Assembly: GCA_052326585.1 (NCBI GenBank)
Contig: JBKQLU010000008.1
Location: 17,409 to 81,408 of the forward strand
DNA: 64,000 nucleotides
Direction of reading: 5' to 3'
Source: JAPLJC01 sp052326585
GTDB taxonomy: Bacteria; Desulfobacterota; Desulfobaccia; Desulfobaccales; 0-14-0-80-60-11
In this document: in pieces, positions 33,285-41,918 of the stretch
Layout of the letters: every line of letters begins with the position of its first letter
Numbering within the stretch: the first letter of the stretch is position 1
Translations under genes and position numbers: made by a program
The notes under the pieces: generated by a model
What the model was told of the DNA's origin: nothing
Database searches by the model: none
What the model saw: only the letters and a program-made list of their open reading frames with translations

Positions 33285-34341
33285 ACGCATCCTGGTGATC
33301 AAGTTGAAGCAACCCGGGGATGTGCTGGTGTCCACCCCGGTGATCGCCGCCCTCAAAGAGGCCTGGCCCCTCTGCCATGTGACCTACCTGGTCCCCAAGG
33401 GGACCGAAGAGATGGTGGCCGGGCACCCGGGGCTTGACGACCTGCTGGTTGTGGCGCGGCGCCAGGAATCCTGGGGGGAGGCCCTGGGCCTGGTCCGGGA
33501 ACTGCGGCGCCGCCGCTTCCACCTAGTCCTGGAACTCTCCGGCGGCGACCGGGGGGCCATCTATGCCCGGCTCTCCGGGGCCCCGGAGCGGCTGGGCTTC
33601 GACCACCCCGGCCGGCCTTTCTGGCAGCGCCGCGGCTGCTTTACCCGCCTCCTGCCCCGGCCCGCGGTGAGGATGCACCTGGTGGACCAAAACCTGGAGG
33701 CCCTGCGGGCCCTGGGCCTCTCGCCTGCAGAGCCGCGGCTGCAATTTTATTGGGACCGGCAGGTGGAGGAGCGCACCCGGGAGCTGCTGGCTTCCCGGGG
33801 GTTGGCTCCCGGCGCCTTTGTGGTGATGCATCCCGGGGCCGGCTGGCGCTTCAAGTGCTGGACCCCCCGGGGATACGCCCGGGTTTTGGAGGCCCTGCAA
33901 GACGAGTGGGGTCTGCCGGTGGTCCTCACCGGCAGCCGGGCGGGGCACGAACAGGAGTTGTTGGCCGCCATCCTGCGGGAGAGCCGGGGCAAAGCTCCCA
34001 TCAACCTGGCCGGCCAGCTCACCCTCAAGGACTTGGGGGCCCTCATCCAGCGGGCCCGGTTTTTCTTCGGCGTCGACAGCGCCCCGATGCACCTGGCCGC
34101 GGCGGTGGGCACCCCGGCGGTGGCCCTCTTCGGGCCCAGCGGCGCCTTTAACTGGGGACCCTGGGGCGAAGGCCACCTGGTGCTCCAGAAGGATTGGCAT
34201 TGCGTCCCCTGCGGGCGGGACGGCTGTCAGGGCGGGAAGATCAGCTGCTGTCTCACGGAATTCGAGCCGGAGGCGGTTCTGGAGGCCATGGCCCGGCACT
34301 TCGGCAGGGGCGACCCGCCGAGTAGCCCCACCCAGCCCTGA
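33274..34341 (+). CDS. GT9 glycosyltransferase, WaaQ-like third heptosyltransferase
   Basis: A 355-residue GT9 protein opening with RILVIKLKQPGDVLVSTPVIAAL, the variant seen in WaaQ/RfaQ. VMHPGAGWRFKCWTPRGYARV, LAGQLTLKDLGALI and FFGVDSAPMHLAAAVGTP follow. It probably adds a branching heptose or related sugar to the core. It overlaps the end of lpxA by 11 bases and is the last gene of this tightly packed run, because 190 bases follow without a gene. Confidence 0.85.
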   Translation: MSSKRILVIKLKQPGDVLVSTPVIAALKEAWPLCHVTYLVPKGTEEMVAGHPGLDDLLVVARRQESWGEALGLVRELRRRRFHLVLELSGGDRGAIYARLSGAPERLGFDHPGRPFWQRRGCFTRLLPRPAVRMHLVDQNLEALRALGLSPAEPRLQFYWDRQVEERTRELLASRGLAPGAFVVMHPGAGWRFKCWTPRGYARVLEALQDEWGLPVVLTGSRAGHEQELLAAILRESRGKAPINLAGQLTLKDLGALIQRARFFFGVDSAPMHLAAAVGTPAVALFGPSGAFNWGPWGEGHLVLQKDWHCVPCGRDGCQGGKISCCLTEFEPEAVLEAMARHFGRGDPPSSPTQP

Positions 34342-34532
34342 AGACGGCGGTTTTCGCTCCAGAATTGCGGTGGCGCAGGCGCCCAGGCCTGGGCTCTCTG
34401 AGTTTACCGCGGCCAGGGGCCGCCCGGGATGGCGACCCCCAAATTTAACCGGACCCTTTCACCGGCCCAGCCTCCCCCCCGCCGCCTGGCGGAGAGAGGG
34501 GCTGGAGTGAGGGGGCTAGAGGAGAGGAAACT
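34342..34532. other. Intergenic spacer with palindrome and CT/GA-rich repeat
   Basis: Contains the perfect 12-base palindrome CCCAGGCCTGGG near 34383 and a GA/CT-rich block from about 34470 (CCTCCCCCCC to GTGAGGGGG) of a kind often repeated between genes. GAGGAGAGGAAACT just before 34533 supplies the next gene's ribosome site. Confidence 0.5.
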
Positions 34533-35042
34533 ATGGCGCGCCTAGTGGGTGACCGGCTGTTGGTCAATGTGGCCCGGAAACCAGGGGAAGAGCAGATCAT
34601 CGATCTAATGCAGCTTTTCAACCGCAACCCCAATCGCATCATCACGGTGGCCGGGACGGTGGGGGCCGACGGCGCCCCCAACACCTGTCCCGTCACCCTC
34701 ATCATCGCCAAGGACGAACGCACCCTGCTGCTGGGCACCCTGAGGGCCAGCACCACCACTGCCAATCTGCGCCGGGACGGCCGGATGTCCCTGGAAATCC
34801 TGGGCGCAGACGATCTGGTGCTGGGCGTCCAGGGCAGCGTGCGGCTCCTTAAGGAGCCCATGGCCATGAGCGACGCCATGGCCATGTGGGAGTTTAAGGT
34901 GGAGAAGGTCAAACAGGACACCTCCCCGACCCAGCGGGTCATCCAGGGCCCCGCTTCCCTGGCCCGGTCGGAGAAGGGCGAGCAATTTGAGCAGGCTGCC
35001 GTTGCCGAACTAATGGCCGCGGCCAAAGGCGCCGCTACTTGA
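34533..35042 (+). CDS. Pyridoxamine 5'-phosphate oxidase family flavoprotein
   Basis: A 169-residue split-barrel protein of the PPOX-like group. VAGTVGADGAPNTCPVTLIIAKDERTLL is the typical FMN-binding barrel start, followed by TTANLRRDGRMSLEIL and LGVQGSVRLLKEP. True PdxH motifs are not obvious, so it is more likely a general flavin- or heme-binding reductase. ATG 34533 has GAGGAGAGG upstream. Its connection to the neighbouring LPS genes is not clear. Confidence 0.8.
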   Translation: MARLVGDRLLVNVARKPGEEQIIDLMQLFNRNPNRIITVAGTVGADGAPNTCPVTLIIAKDERTLLLGTLRASTTTANLRRDGRMSLEILGADDLVLGVQGSVRLLKEPMAMSDAMAMWEFKVEKVKQDTSPTQRVIQGPASLARSEKGEQFEQAAVAELMAAAKGAAT

Positions 35043-35140
35043 GCCATTAACCGGCGCGGCGGCGTCGGGGCGGCCAGGCGAATCTCTCTGGGACAGCCGA
35101 AATACCGGTCCGGGCGCAACGCCGGTGCTGGCGGAAATCG

Positions 35141-36286
35141 ATGCAAATCGCCATGTTGAGGCAGAGGGTGGGGGGCCCTGGCGGGGCCGAGACCACCGTG
35201 CAACACCTGGCCCGGGGCCTGGCGGCGGCGGGCCATCAGGTGACGGTTTACGGCAGCGAGGCCGCCGAGACCGCCCGGGCCGCCCTGGGCCCTGAGGTGG
35301 GTTATGTGCCGGTGCCGGTGTGGCCCGGCAAGACTGGCCGCCTGCTCTCCTACGCCCTGGGCGCCCGCCGGCTCCTGAAAAGGGCCGGCTCCCAGGTGGT
35401 CTTCAGCCTCGAACGCACCCTGTCCCCCCGGGTCTATCGGGCCGGGGACGGCTGCCACCGGGAGTGGCTCGAGCTGCGCACCCCCTTTCTCTCCCCCGCC
35501 GCCCGGGCTTTACAGGGCCTCAGCCTGTTCCATCGGGTGCTGCTGGCCCTGGAGGCGCGTCTCTTTACAGACCCCGGCCTCCGCCGGGTCATCGCCAATT
35601 CCCAACTGGTGCAGGAGGAGATCATCCGCCATTACCGCCTGGACCCGCAGCGCTTGGCGGTGATTTACAACGGCCTGGACCGGCGGAGATTCCGGCCCCT
35701 TGAAGAGCCGCAGCGCGCCGCCCTGCGCGCCGGGCTGGGGGCGCCGGCCGGTCCCATCGTCTTATTCGCCGGCTCCGGGTTTGGCCGCAAAGGCTTGACC
35801 TATCTCCTCGAGGCCTTTGGCGGTCTGCGGCATAAAGAAGCGGTTCTCTGGGTGGTGGGCAAGGGTGAGCCCGCCTCCTATCAGCGGCAGGCGCGGCGGC
35901 TGGGCGCCGCGGCGCGCCTCAAGTTTTGGGGACCCCAGGCCGACCTGGCCCCCTTTTACCAGGCCGCCACGGTGCTGGCCCTGCCCACCATCTACGATCC
36001 CTGCAGCAACGTGGTCCTGGAGGCCCTTGGCAGCGGCCTCCCGGTGATCACCACGGCGGCCAACGGCGCCGCCGAGTTCCTGCGCCCCGGGGGCCGCGGC
36101 GCGGTCCTGGCGCGAGCCGATGACGTCCCCGGCCTGACCCGGGGCCTGGAGGATTATCTCTCCCGGGGCGAGGCCCCGGAGGTGCGCCGGGCTGCAGCCG
36201 CCGCGGTGGCCCACCTGAGCTGGGAGACCACGGTGAATCAGACCCTGGCGGTGCTGGAGGAGGCCGCGGCCCGGGAGAGACCATGA
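35141..36286 (+). CDS. GT4 glycosyltransferase, WaaG-like
   Basis: A 381-residue GT-B enzyme. IAMLRQRVGGPGGAETTVQHLARGLAA starts the acceptor domain. YRAGDGCHREWL is close to the RAGDGVHxxWL block of WaaG, the LPS core glucosyltransferase. IYNGLDRRRF, LFAGSGFGRKGLTYLLEAF and the donor-site stretch LALPTIYDPCSNVVLEALGSGLPV complete the fold. It overlaps the following dehydrogenase gene by four bases (ATGA). Confidence 0.87.
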   Translation: MQIAMLRQRVGGPGGAETTVQHLARGLAAAGHQVTVYGSEAAETARAALGPEVGYVPVPVWPGKTGRLLSYALGARRLLKRAGSQVVFSLERTLSPRVYRAGDGCHREWLELRTPFLSPAARALQGLSLFHRVLLALEARLFTDPGLRRVIANSQLVQEEIIRHYRLDPQRLAVIYNGLDRRRFRPLEEPQRAALRAGLGAPAGPIVLFAGSGFGRKGLTYLLEAFGGLRHKEAVLWVVGKGEPASYQRQARRLGAAARLKFWGPQADLAPFYQAATVLALPTIYDPCSNVVLEALGSGLPVITTAANGAAEFLRPGGRGAVLARADDVPGLTRGLEDYLSRGEAPEVRRAAAAAVAHLSWETTVNQTLAVLEEAAARERP

Positions 36287-37251
36287 TTGCCCTTTATTTC
36301 GACGGCTCCCTGACCATAAAAGAGCTGCCCACCCCCGCGGCGGGCCCCGGGGAGGTCTTGATTCGGGTGCGGCTGGCCGGGGTATGCGGCAGCGACCGGC
36401 AGATTCTCCTGGGCTACCATGGCTTTCGCGGGGTGCCGGGGCACGAGTTCGCGGGGGTGGTGGCCGGCCCGGACGGCTCTCCCTGGCTGGGCCAGAGGGT
36501 GGTGGGAGAGATCAACCTGGGCTGCGGGACCTGCGACCTGTGCCGGGAGGGCCTCTCGCCTCACTGCCGCCAGCGCCGGGTTTTGGGCCTCAAAGACCAT
36601 GACGGGGCCTTCGCCCAATACCTGACCCTGCCGGCGGCCAATCTCCATGTCGTGCCTCCGGAGGTCCCGGACCTGGCCGCGGTCTTCACCGAACCCCTGG
36701 CCGCGGCCCTGCAGGCCGCCCACAGCGTCGGGATTTCTGCCGGAGAGCGGCTTCTGGTGATAGGGGACGGGCCCCTGGGCCTGCTGATCTCCTGGGTCCT
36801 GGCCCTGCGGGGCGCCCCGGTGCACCTGGCCGGCCACCACCCGGAACGTCTGGCGCTGGCCCGCCCTTATGGGGTGGCCACCTTTCTGGAGCGAGACCTG
36901 CCCGCTGGGGATTATCACACGGTGGTGGAGGCCAGCGGCTCTCCGGGAGGGTTGACCCTGGCCCTGGCCCGGGTCCGCCCCAGAGGCGCAGTGGTGCTGA
37001 AGAGCACTTATGCCGGCACCTTGCCTTTGGACCCGGCGGCGCTGGTGGTGCCGGAGGTCCGCTTGGTTGGCTCCCGCTGCGGCCCCTTCCCGGAGGCCCT
37101 GCGCCTGTTGCGCCAGGGGTGGGTGGACCCCCGGCCCCTGATTGGCCGCGTCATTCCCCTGTCCCAGGGGCTGGCGGCCCTCACCGCCTCCCGGCCTCCG
37201 GCGGAACTGAAGGTCTTGATCGACTGTGGCGCAGGTTCTGATTCCACATAA
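36283..37251 (+). CDS. Zinc-dependent MDR dehydrogenase (sorbitol/threonine dehydrogenase-like)
   Basis: A 322-residue medium-chain dehydrogenase. The catalytic zinc site is GVCGSDRQILLG with VPGHEFAGVV, and the structural-zinc loop GCGTCDLCREGLSPHC has the four cysteines. The Rossmann motif is LLVIGDGPLGLLISW (about 155-170). It is slightly short for the family (usually 340-350), mainly at the C-terminus. Translational coupling to the WaaG-like gene suggests it makes or modifies a sugar for the core; the substrate is unknown. Confidence 0.85.
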   Translation: MIALYFDGSLTIKELPTPAAGPGEVLIRVRLAGVCGSDRQILLGYHGFRGVPGHEFAGVVAGPDGSPWLGQRVVGEINLGCGTCDLCREGLSPHCRQRRVLGLKDHDGAFAQYLTLPAANLHVVPPEVPDLAAVFTEPLAAALQAAHSVGISAGERLLVIGDGPLGLLISWVLALRGAPVHLAGHHPERLALARPYGVATFLERDLPAGDYHTVVEASGSPGGLTLALARVRPRGAVVLKSTYAGTLPLDPAALVVPEVRLVGSRCGPFPEALRLLRQGWVDPRPLIGRVIPLSQGLAALTASRPPAELKVLIDCGAGSDST

Positions 37252-37396
37252 TCCAGCGCCAATTGCAATCAGACCCCGCTGATGAGAGCGGCAGAGAGAC
37301 CCCCGCACCCTGTCAGAATCCCTCGCAAGCCGATTTTTCGCCCTGAATAATAATAAATGGGGCTCAGTCCCCCTCTAACCCTAGGAGGAGCCCTTT

Positions 37397-37783
37397 ATGG
37401 GAACCCTGTTTTTTATCCTGGAATATGAGGTGATCCCGGGCGCCAACGTGGCCGCAGGCCTGCCCCGGCTGGGGTTGGAGGTGCTCTCTCCCATCTGGCG
37501 GGGGGAGACCCTGGCCCTGGATTATCCCGACGGAGAGAGCCACACCCTGATTGGCTGGCACGGTCCCGGTGGCGGCGGCCCCTGCCCCCTCAGGGTCTTC
37601 TGGACCCGCCAGCGGCAGGGGACGCCGGCCGTCTGCCTGGCCATCGGCGGGGACGCCGGCCTGCGCAACGCCACCAGCGGCCAGGGTTTGCCCTTCCTGG
37701 CCCTGGCGGAAAGTATGATCCCCCGGCTGGTCCTGGAGGTCATCGGCCCGCGGCCGGAGGCGCCGCCTTTGCTGCTGGCCTAG
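37397..37783 (+). CDS. Hypothetical protein, 128 aa
   Basis: I do not recognise the family. The protein is soluble, without signal peptide or membrane helices, and reads as alternating beta-strands (TLFFILEYEVIPG, LRVFWTRQRQG, AVCLAIGGDAG) with many Gly and Pro turns. AGGAGGAG nine bases before ATG 37397 is among the better ribosome sites in the window, which supports a real, well-translated gene. It stands alone between the dehydrogenase and the HtrA-like protease. Confidence 0.62.
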   Translation: MGTLFFILEYEVIPGANVAAGLPRLGLEVLSPIWRGETLALDYPDGESHTLIGWHGPGGGGPCPLRVFWTRQRQGTPAVCLAIGGDAGLRNATSGQGLPFLALAESMIPRLVLEVIGPRPEAPPLLLA

Positions 37784-37860
37784 CAAAAAAACGAGAAAAG
37801 CGAGCCAAGCAAAGAAAAATCTAAGGTGGATGGCTGGCGTGGTCCAGCAATTCCCTGAAC

Positions 37861-37889
37861 TTGACGCTCCCGGGGACTAGAGTTATGAT
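37861..37889 (+). promoter_or_regulatory. Strong sigma-70-type promoter for the HtrA-like protease
   Basis: TTGACG (37861-37866), a 17-base spacer and TATGAT (37884-37889) match consensus at 5 of 6 bases in each box, with ideal spacing. The start codon of the protease lies about 50 bases downstream. This is the best promoter match I find in the window. Confidence 0.7.
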
Positions 37890-37938
37890 AATCTCATCGC
37901 CAAGTTAGCGGAAATTCTTCCACTAAGCGGAGACTTCC

Positions 37939-38724
37939 ATGCGCAAATGTCCCTCCTTGATCTTGCTCTCCCTGGGCCTGGCCCTGGCCACCCCCGCGGG
38001 GCTGGGGCTGTTAGGGCCCGGCCCGGCGGCAGCCGCCTCCGCCACGGGGTTGCAAGCCGACTTTATCCGGGTGGCCCAAGAGGTGATGCCTTCGGTGGTT
38101 AGCCTGAAGGCGGTCAAATTGATCCAGAGCGAATCCAACGGCTCCTCGCAGGATTTCTGGCGGGGTACCCCCTATGAAGGGATGTTCCGGGAATATGGCG
38201 GGGGCCGCACCGTCCGCCAGGTGGGGCAGGGCTCCGGGATTATCATCGACCCCCGGGGCTATATCCTGACCAACAGCCATGTGGTAGCCGGGTCCCAGGA
38301 GATTCTGGTGAAACTTTTTGACGGCCGCGAACTTCGGGGCCGGTTAGTAGGGTACGACAAAAAGTTTGACGTGGCCCTGGTCCAGGTGCAGGCCCAGGGG
38401 CTGAAGGCCGCGACCCTGGGGGACTCCGACCGATTGCAGGTGGGCCAGTGGGCCATCGCCATCGGCAGCCCCTACGGGCTGGAGCACACCATGACCCTGG
38501 GTATTATCAGCGCCACCGGCCGCCGGGGTCTGGGTACCGGCCAATACAGCGACTTCATCCAGACGGATGCCTCCATCAACCCCGGCAACAGTGGCGGCCC
38601 CTTGCTGGATATCGACGGCCGGGTGGTTGGCATCAATACTATGATGGCCCAGGGGGCCCAGGGCATCAGTTTTGCCATCCCCATCAACGTGGCCCGCCGG
38701 GTTATTGCCGGCCGGATGAAATGA
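37939..38724 (+). CDS. Periplasmic trypsin-like serine protease, HtrA/DegP-type without PDZ
   Basis: A 261-residue exported protease. A signal peptide covers about residues 1-33. The catalytic triad is visible as H114 (ILTNSHVV), D144 (KKFDVALV) and S218 (NPGNSGGP). GQGSGIIIDPRGY and AIGSPYGLEHTMTLGIIS are HtrA hallmarks. The protein ends at PINVARRVIAGRMK, exactly where DegP/DegQ would continue into PDZ domains, so regulation must differ from full-length HtrA. A good promoter lies just upstream, and a GC-rich hairpin follows the gene. Confidence 0.9.
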   Translation: MRKCPSLILLSLGLALATPAGLGLLGPGPAAAASATGLQADFIRVAQEVMPSVVSLKAVKLIQSESNGSSQDFWRGTPYEGMFREYGGGRTVRQVGQGSGIIIDPRGYILTNSHVVAGSQEILVKLFDGRELRGRLVGYDKKFDVALVQVQAQGLKAATLGDSDRLQVGQWAIAIGSPYGLEHTMTLGIISATGRRGLGTGQYSDFIQTDASINPGNSGGPLLDIDGRVVGINTMMAQGAQGISFAIPINVARRVIAGRMK

Positions 38725-38760
38725 GGCCGGGCCGGCTCCGGCCCTGAACCTACGGCCTTT

Positions 38761-38805
38761 CGGGGCCCGGTCGAAGCCGGGCCCCGGAGCCAAGCCCCGG
38801 CTCCG
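38761..38805 (+). terminator. Double GC-rich hairpin after the protease gene
   Basis: CGGGGCCCGG (38761-38770) pairs perfectly with CCGGGCCCCG (38777-38786) around a 6-base loop. A second stem, CGGAGCC/GGCTCCG, spans about 38785-38805 and shares its first bases with the end of the first stem. A C/T-rich tract follows. This fits a terminator, though the T-run is poor. Confidence 0.5.
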
Positions 38806-38899
38806 CCCTATTTCTTCCTTGCCGGTCATGGTTCTCGTCTGTTGTGCCGCGTTTAATAAAGCTCGTTTTTCCCGGATGCACAAGCGAGAGGAGAGGAGT

Positions 38900-39619
38900 A
38901 TGCGCCAATATGTCATTCATCCCTTGGTGGTCGGGGCCAACGAAACCGACCAGGGCGTCATGACCTATATGAAAGGCTATGGCAAAAGGATCTGGATACC
39001 CATCTATGTCTTTTACCTGGAAGGTGGTCCGGAAAAGATCCTGGTGGATACCGGCCTGGAGCAGTTCATGGTGCCGCCGGCGGTGGCGGCGGAATACGGC
39101 CTGAAGATCCAGGAGTTCGAGGAGGGCCTGGACAGCTACGGCCTCAAGCCCGAGGATATCGACATCATCATTCACACCCACCTGCACAACGACCACTGCG
39201 AAAATGACTACAAGTGCCGCAACGCCAGAATTTACGTGCAGAAAAGTGAGTACGACTTCTTTCAAAATCCCCACCCCATTGATCACCGCTACTTTCCGGA
39301 CCTGCTGGATGACCTGGAGGTCGTGCCGCTGGAGGGGGACGCCGAGATTGTCGAGGGCATCCAGGTGCTCCTCACCCCGGGACACAGCGCGGGCGGACAA
39401 TCGGTGGTGGTGAACACCGGCCGGGGCAAGGCGGTGATCACCGGCTTTTGCTGCAACGAGCAGAACTTTCCCGCCAAGGGGCCGGTGGTGCCCTCGGGAG
39501 TGCATCTCAATGTGATCGAGGCCTATGAGAGCGCCCGCCGGATCAAGGAGCTGGCGGACATCCTCATTCCCTTGCACGATCTGGCGGTGGGCCGGCAACG
39601 CAATATCCCGGCTGATTAG
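38900..39619 (+). CDS. Metallo-beta-lactamase-fold hydrolase, N-acyl homoserine lactonase-like
   Basis: A 239-residue protein with the zinc motif HLHNDH (H94, H96, D98, H99), an LVDTGLEQF strand and LLTPGHSAGGQSVVV carrying the next metal histidine. The overall layout matches the AHL-lactonase (AiiA-like) group, but many members cleave other lactones or esters. ATG 38900 follows GAGAGGAG; the longer frame upstream lacks family similarity. It might be co-transcribed with the small exported protein 29 bases downstream. Confidence 0.8.
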   Translation: MRQYVIHPLVVGANETDQGVMTYMKGYGKRIWIPIYVFYLEGGPEKILVDTGLEQFMVPPAVAAEYGLKIQEFEEGLDSYGLKPEDIDIIIHTHLHNDHCENDYKCRNARIYVQKSEYDFFQNPHPIDHRYFPDLLDDLEVVPLEGDAEIVEGIQVLLTPGHSAGGQSVVVNTGRGKAVITGFCCNEQNFPAKGPVVPSGVHLNVIEAYESARRIKELADILIPLHDLAVGRQRNIPAD

Positions 39620-39648
39620 CGGTAGTTTTCCTGGAGGAGGGTATGCCG

Positions 39649-40110
39649 ATGGCTGGACCCGGCAGGCTCCTGGCAGCCGCCGCCCTGGTGCTGGCCCTGG
39701 CCGTGGCGCCGCGGGCGGCCACGGACATCCGCATCAACCCGGTGCCGCCCCAGCTCCAGCCCCAATGGACTCCGGTGCCCAACGCCCCCGGGGTCGATTG
39801 GGCCCCCAACCTCCCCACCGATGTCTTCCGCCACGGGACCAGCTATTACTTTTATTGGCAGAGCAACCTCTTCCAGGGGAGCAAGCCCAGCGGCCCCTGG
39901 AAGTTCGTAGAAAAACCTCCCGGCTGGTTCTCAAAAATCGACCCGAGCTATTTTAAGACGATGAATACCGGGCCGCCGGCCGGATCAGGCGGGCCCGCGC
40001 CCGCACCCCCGGCCCCGGAGGCGCTCCCCCCGGCCGCGCCCTTGCCTCCCACGCCGGGGGAAGCCCCGGCGCCGCCCCCCGGGGCCCCTAATCTCCCCAA
40101 GGCGATGTGA
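39649..40110 (+). CDS. Exported proline-rich protein, 153 aa
   Basis: I do not recognise a named family. A signal peptide (about 1-24) precedes a compact aromatic segment of about 50 residues (YYFYWQSNLFQGSKPSGPWK, PPGWFSKIDPSYF). The last third is a Pro/Ala-rich low-complexity tail that probably spans the envelope or is disordered. The aromatic YxxY-W-GPW pattern resembles small surface-associated or SH3-like wall proteins, but I would not name it. AGGAGGG seven bases before ATG 39649 favours this start over the ATG at 39643. Confidence 0.68.
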   Translation: MAGPGRLLAAAALVLALAVAPRAATDIRINPVPPQLQPQWTPVPNAPGVDWAPNLPTDVFRHGTSYYFYWQSNLFQGSKPSGPWKFVEKPPGWFSKIDPSYFKTMNTGPPAGSGGPAPAPPAPEALPPAAPLPPTPGEAPAPPPGAPNLPKAM

Positions 40111-40212
40111 GGCTGGCCAGCATCTTCGGAAGGGCGCTGGCGGCCCTTTAAAAGGGTAACGGCCGCAAATCGGGGACGGAAAACGGGAGAGGGGAAGGAG
40201 GGAGAGCGCCTC

Positions 40213-41856
40213 TCAGATAGCGAATTTGGCGGCAATGGGGATGCGCCGTCCCATGCCGAAGGCCTTGGAGGTGACCTTCAGGCCTGGGGCCGCCTGCCGC
40301 CGTTTGTATTCGCTGCGGTCAATGGCCTGGATCACCCAACGCACCGTGTCGGGATTAAAGCCCCGGCCGACAATATCCTGGTAGGAGCAGCGCTCCACCA
40401 GGTAATAGTCCATGATCTGGTCCAGGATGGCATAGGGCGGCAGGGTATCCTGGTCCTTCTGGTCGGGGCGCAGCTCCGCCGATGGGGCCCGCCGCAGGAT
40501 CTCTTCGGGGATCAGCGGCCGCTCCCGATTGATCTGGTGCGCCAGCTCGTAAACCATGGTCTTGGGAACGTCGGCCAGGACGCTCAGACCGCCGCTCATG
40601 TCGCCGTAAAGGGTGCAGTAGCCCACCGCCAGTTCGCTCTTATTGCCGGTGGACAGCACCATGTGCCCGAACTTGTTGGAGATGGCCATGAGGAGGTTGC
40701 CCCGGATGCGGGCCTGGATGTTTTCCAGGGTCACCTCAATTTCTCCCAACTGCAGCAGCTCTTGCAGAGATTCCCGGTAGCACTGGTACACGGGAGTGAT
40801 GGAGAGCAGCCGCACTTCCACCCCGAGGTTGGCCGCCAGTTTGCGGGAGTCCACGATGCTTTCCCGGGAAGTGTAGGGAGAGGGCATCAGGACCCCCAGG
40901 ACGTTTTCCGGACCCAGGGCCTGGGCCGCCAGGCAGCAGGTGACCGCCGAGTCCACCCCGCCGGAGAGCCCTACCACCGCCTTGCTGAAGCCGCACTTCC
41001 TGAGGTAGTCCCGTAAACCCAAAACCAGGGCCTGATGCACCGCGGCGATGGGATCCGGAGGCACATAGAGACCCGGGACGCCCGGCTGCCCCAAATCCAC
41101 GGTGACCACCGCCTCCTCAAAGGAGGGCAGCACCGCGATGGCCTCCCCGGCCTGGTCCAGGGCCATGCTGGCGCCGTCAAAGATGAGTTCGTCATTGCCC
41201 CCCACCTGGTTGAGGTAGACGAAAGGCAGGTGATAGCGCTGGGCGTGATTGCGGATGAGCCGGTATCTGAGCTCCGGTTTGCCCACCTGGAAGGGTGACG
41301 CCGAGATGTTGATCAATACCGAGGCGCCCTGCTCCGCCAGCACCTTGATGGGGTCCAGGGGATAGAGCTGGCGGAACCAAAGCTCCGGTTCGTACCAGGC
41401 GTCTTCGCATACGGAGATCCCCAGGGATTCCCGTCCCAGCGCCACCAGCCGCACTTGCGCGGCCGGGTCGAAGTGGCGGCTTTCATCAAAGACGTCGTAG
41501 GCGGGCAGCAGCGATTTATGCTGTTCAAATAAGATCTTGCCGCCGCCGATCAACACCGCAACGTTGCTCAGCCCCTTGCCGGTATCCCGGCCGCTGGGCA
41601 AAGGCGCGCCCAGCAGCAATGCGGTCCCGGGGTGGCGCCTGGAGGCCTCCACCAAGTGGCCCAGCGCCTGCTGCACCTGCCGGATCAGGGAGGGGTTCTC
41701 CAGGAGGTCCCGGGGGGGGTAACCCACCAGGAAGAGCTCCGAGAAGACGATGAGGTCGGTGGCGCCGCCGTGTAGAGCCAGAGTCTCCATGACTTTCCGG
41801 AGATTGCCGGCGACGTCCCCCACGGTGGGATTGAGCTGGGCCAGGGTGACTTTCAT
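40213..41856 (-). CDS. nadE: NAD+ synthase, glutamine-hydrolysing
   Basis: A 547-residue two-domain enzyme that amidates deamido-NAD+ using glutamine. The N-terminal nitrilase-like glutaminase has its Glu in VFSELFLVGYPPRDLL (E40), a Lys in FEQHKSLLPAYDVFDE and the Cys nucleophile in LGISVCEDAW. The synthetase half carries the PP-loop VVGLSGGVDSAVTCCLAAQ, LSTGNKSELAVGY and YKRRQAAPGLKVT near the end. It is the only gene of its direction here, with an AT-rich channel gene upstream. Confidence 0.96.
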   Translation of the reverse strand: MKVTLAQLNPTVGDVAGNLRKVMETLALHGGATDLIVFSELFLVGYPPRDLLENPSLIRQVQQALGHLVEASRRHPGTALLLGAPLPSGRDTGKGLSNVAVLIGGGKILFEQHKSLLPAYDVFDESRHFDPAAQVRLVALGRESLGISVCEDAWYEPELWFRQLYPLDPIKVLAEQGASVLINISASPFQVGKPELRYRLIRNHAQRYHLPFVYLNQVGGNDELIFDGASMALDQAGEAIAVLPSFEEAVVTVDLGQPGVPGLYVPPDPIAAVHQALVLGLRDYLRKCGFSKAVVGLSGGVDSAVTCCLAAQALGPENVLGVLMPSPYTSRESIVDSRKLAANLGVEVRLLSITPVYQCYRESLQELLQLGEIEVTLENIQARIRGNLLMAISNKFGHMVLSTGNKSELAVGYCTLYGDMSGGLSVLADVPKTMVYELAHQINRERPLIPEEILRRAPSAELRPDQKDQDTLPPYAILDQIMDYYLVERCSYQDIVGRGFNPDTVRWVIQAIDRSEYKRRQAAPGLKVTSKAFGMGRRIPIAAKFAI

Positions 41857-41918
41857 GACCCCTTCAGCATCAAGAGCAATGAGTATTTATTCTTAATTAT
41901 TGAAATCTATGGCTTAAT

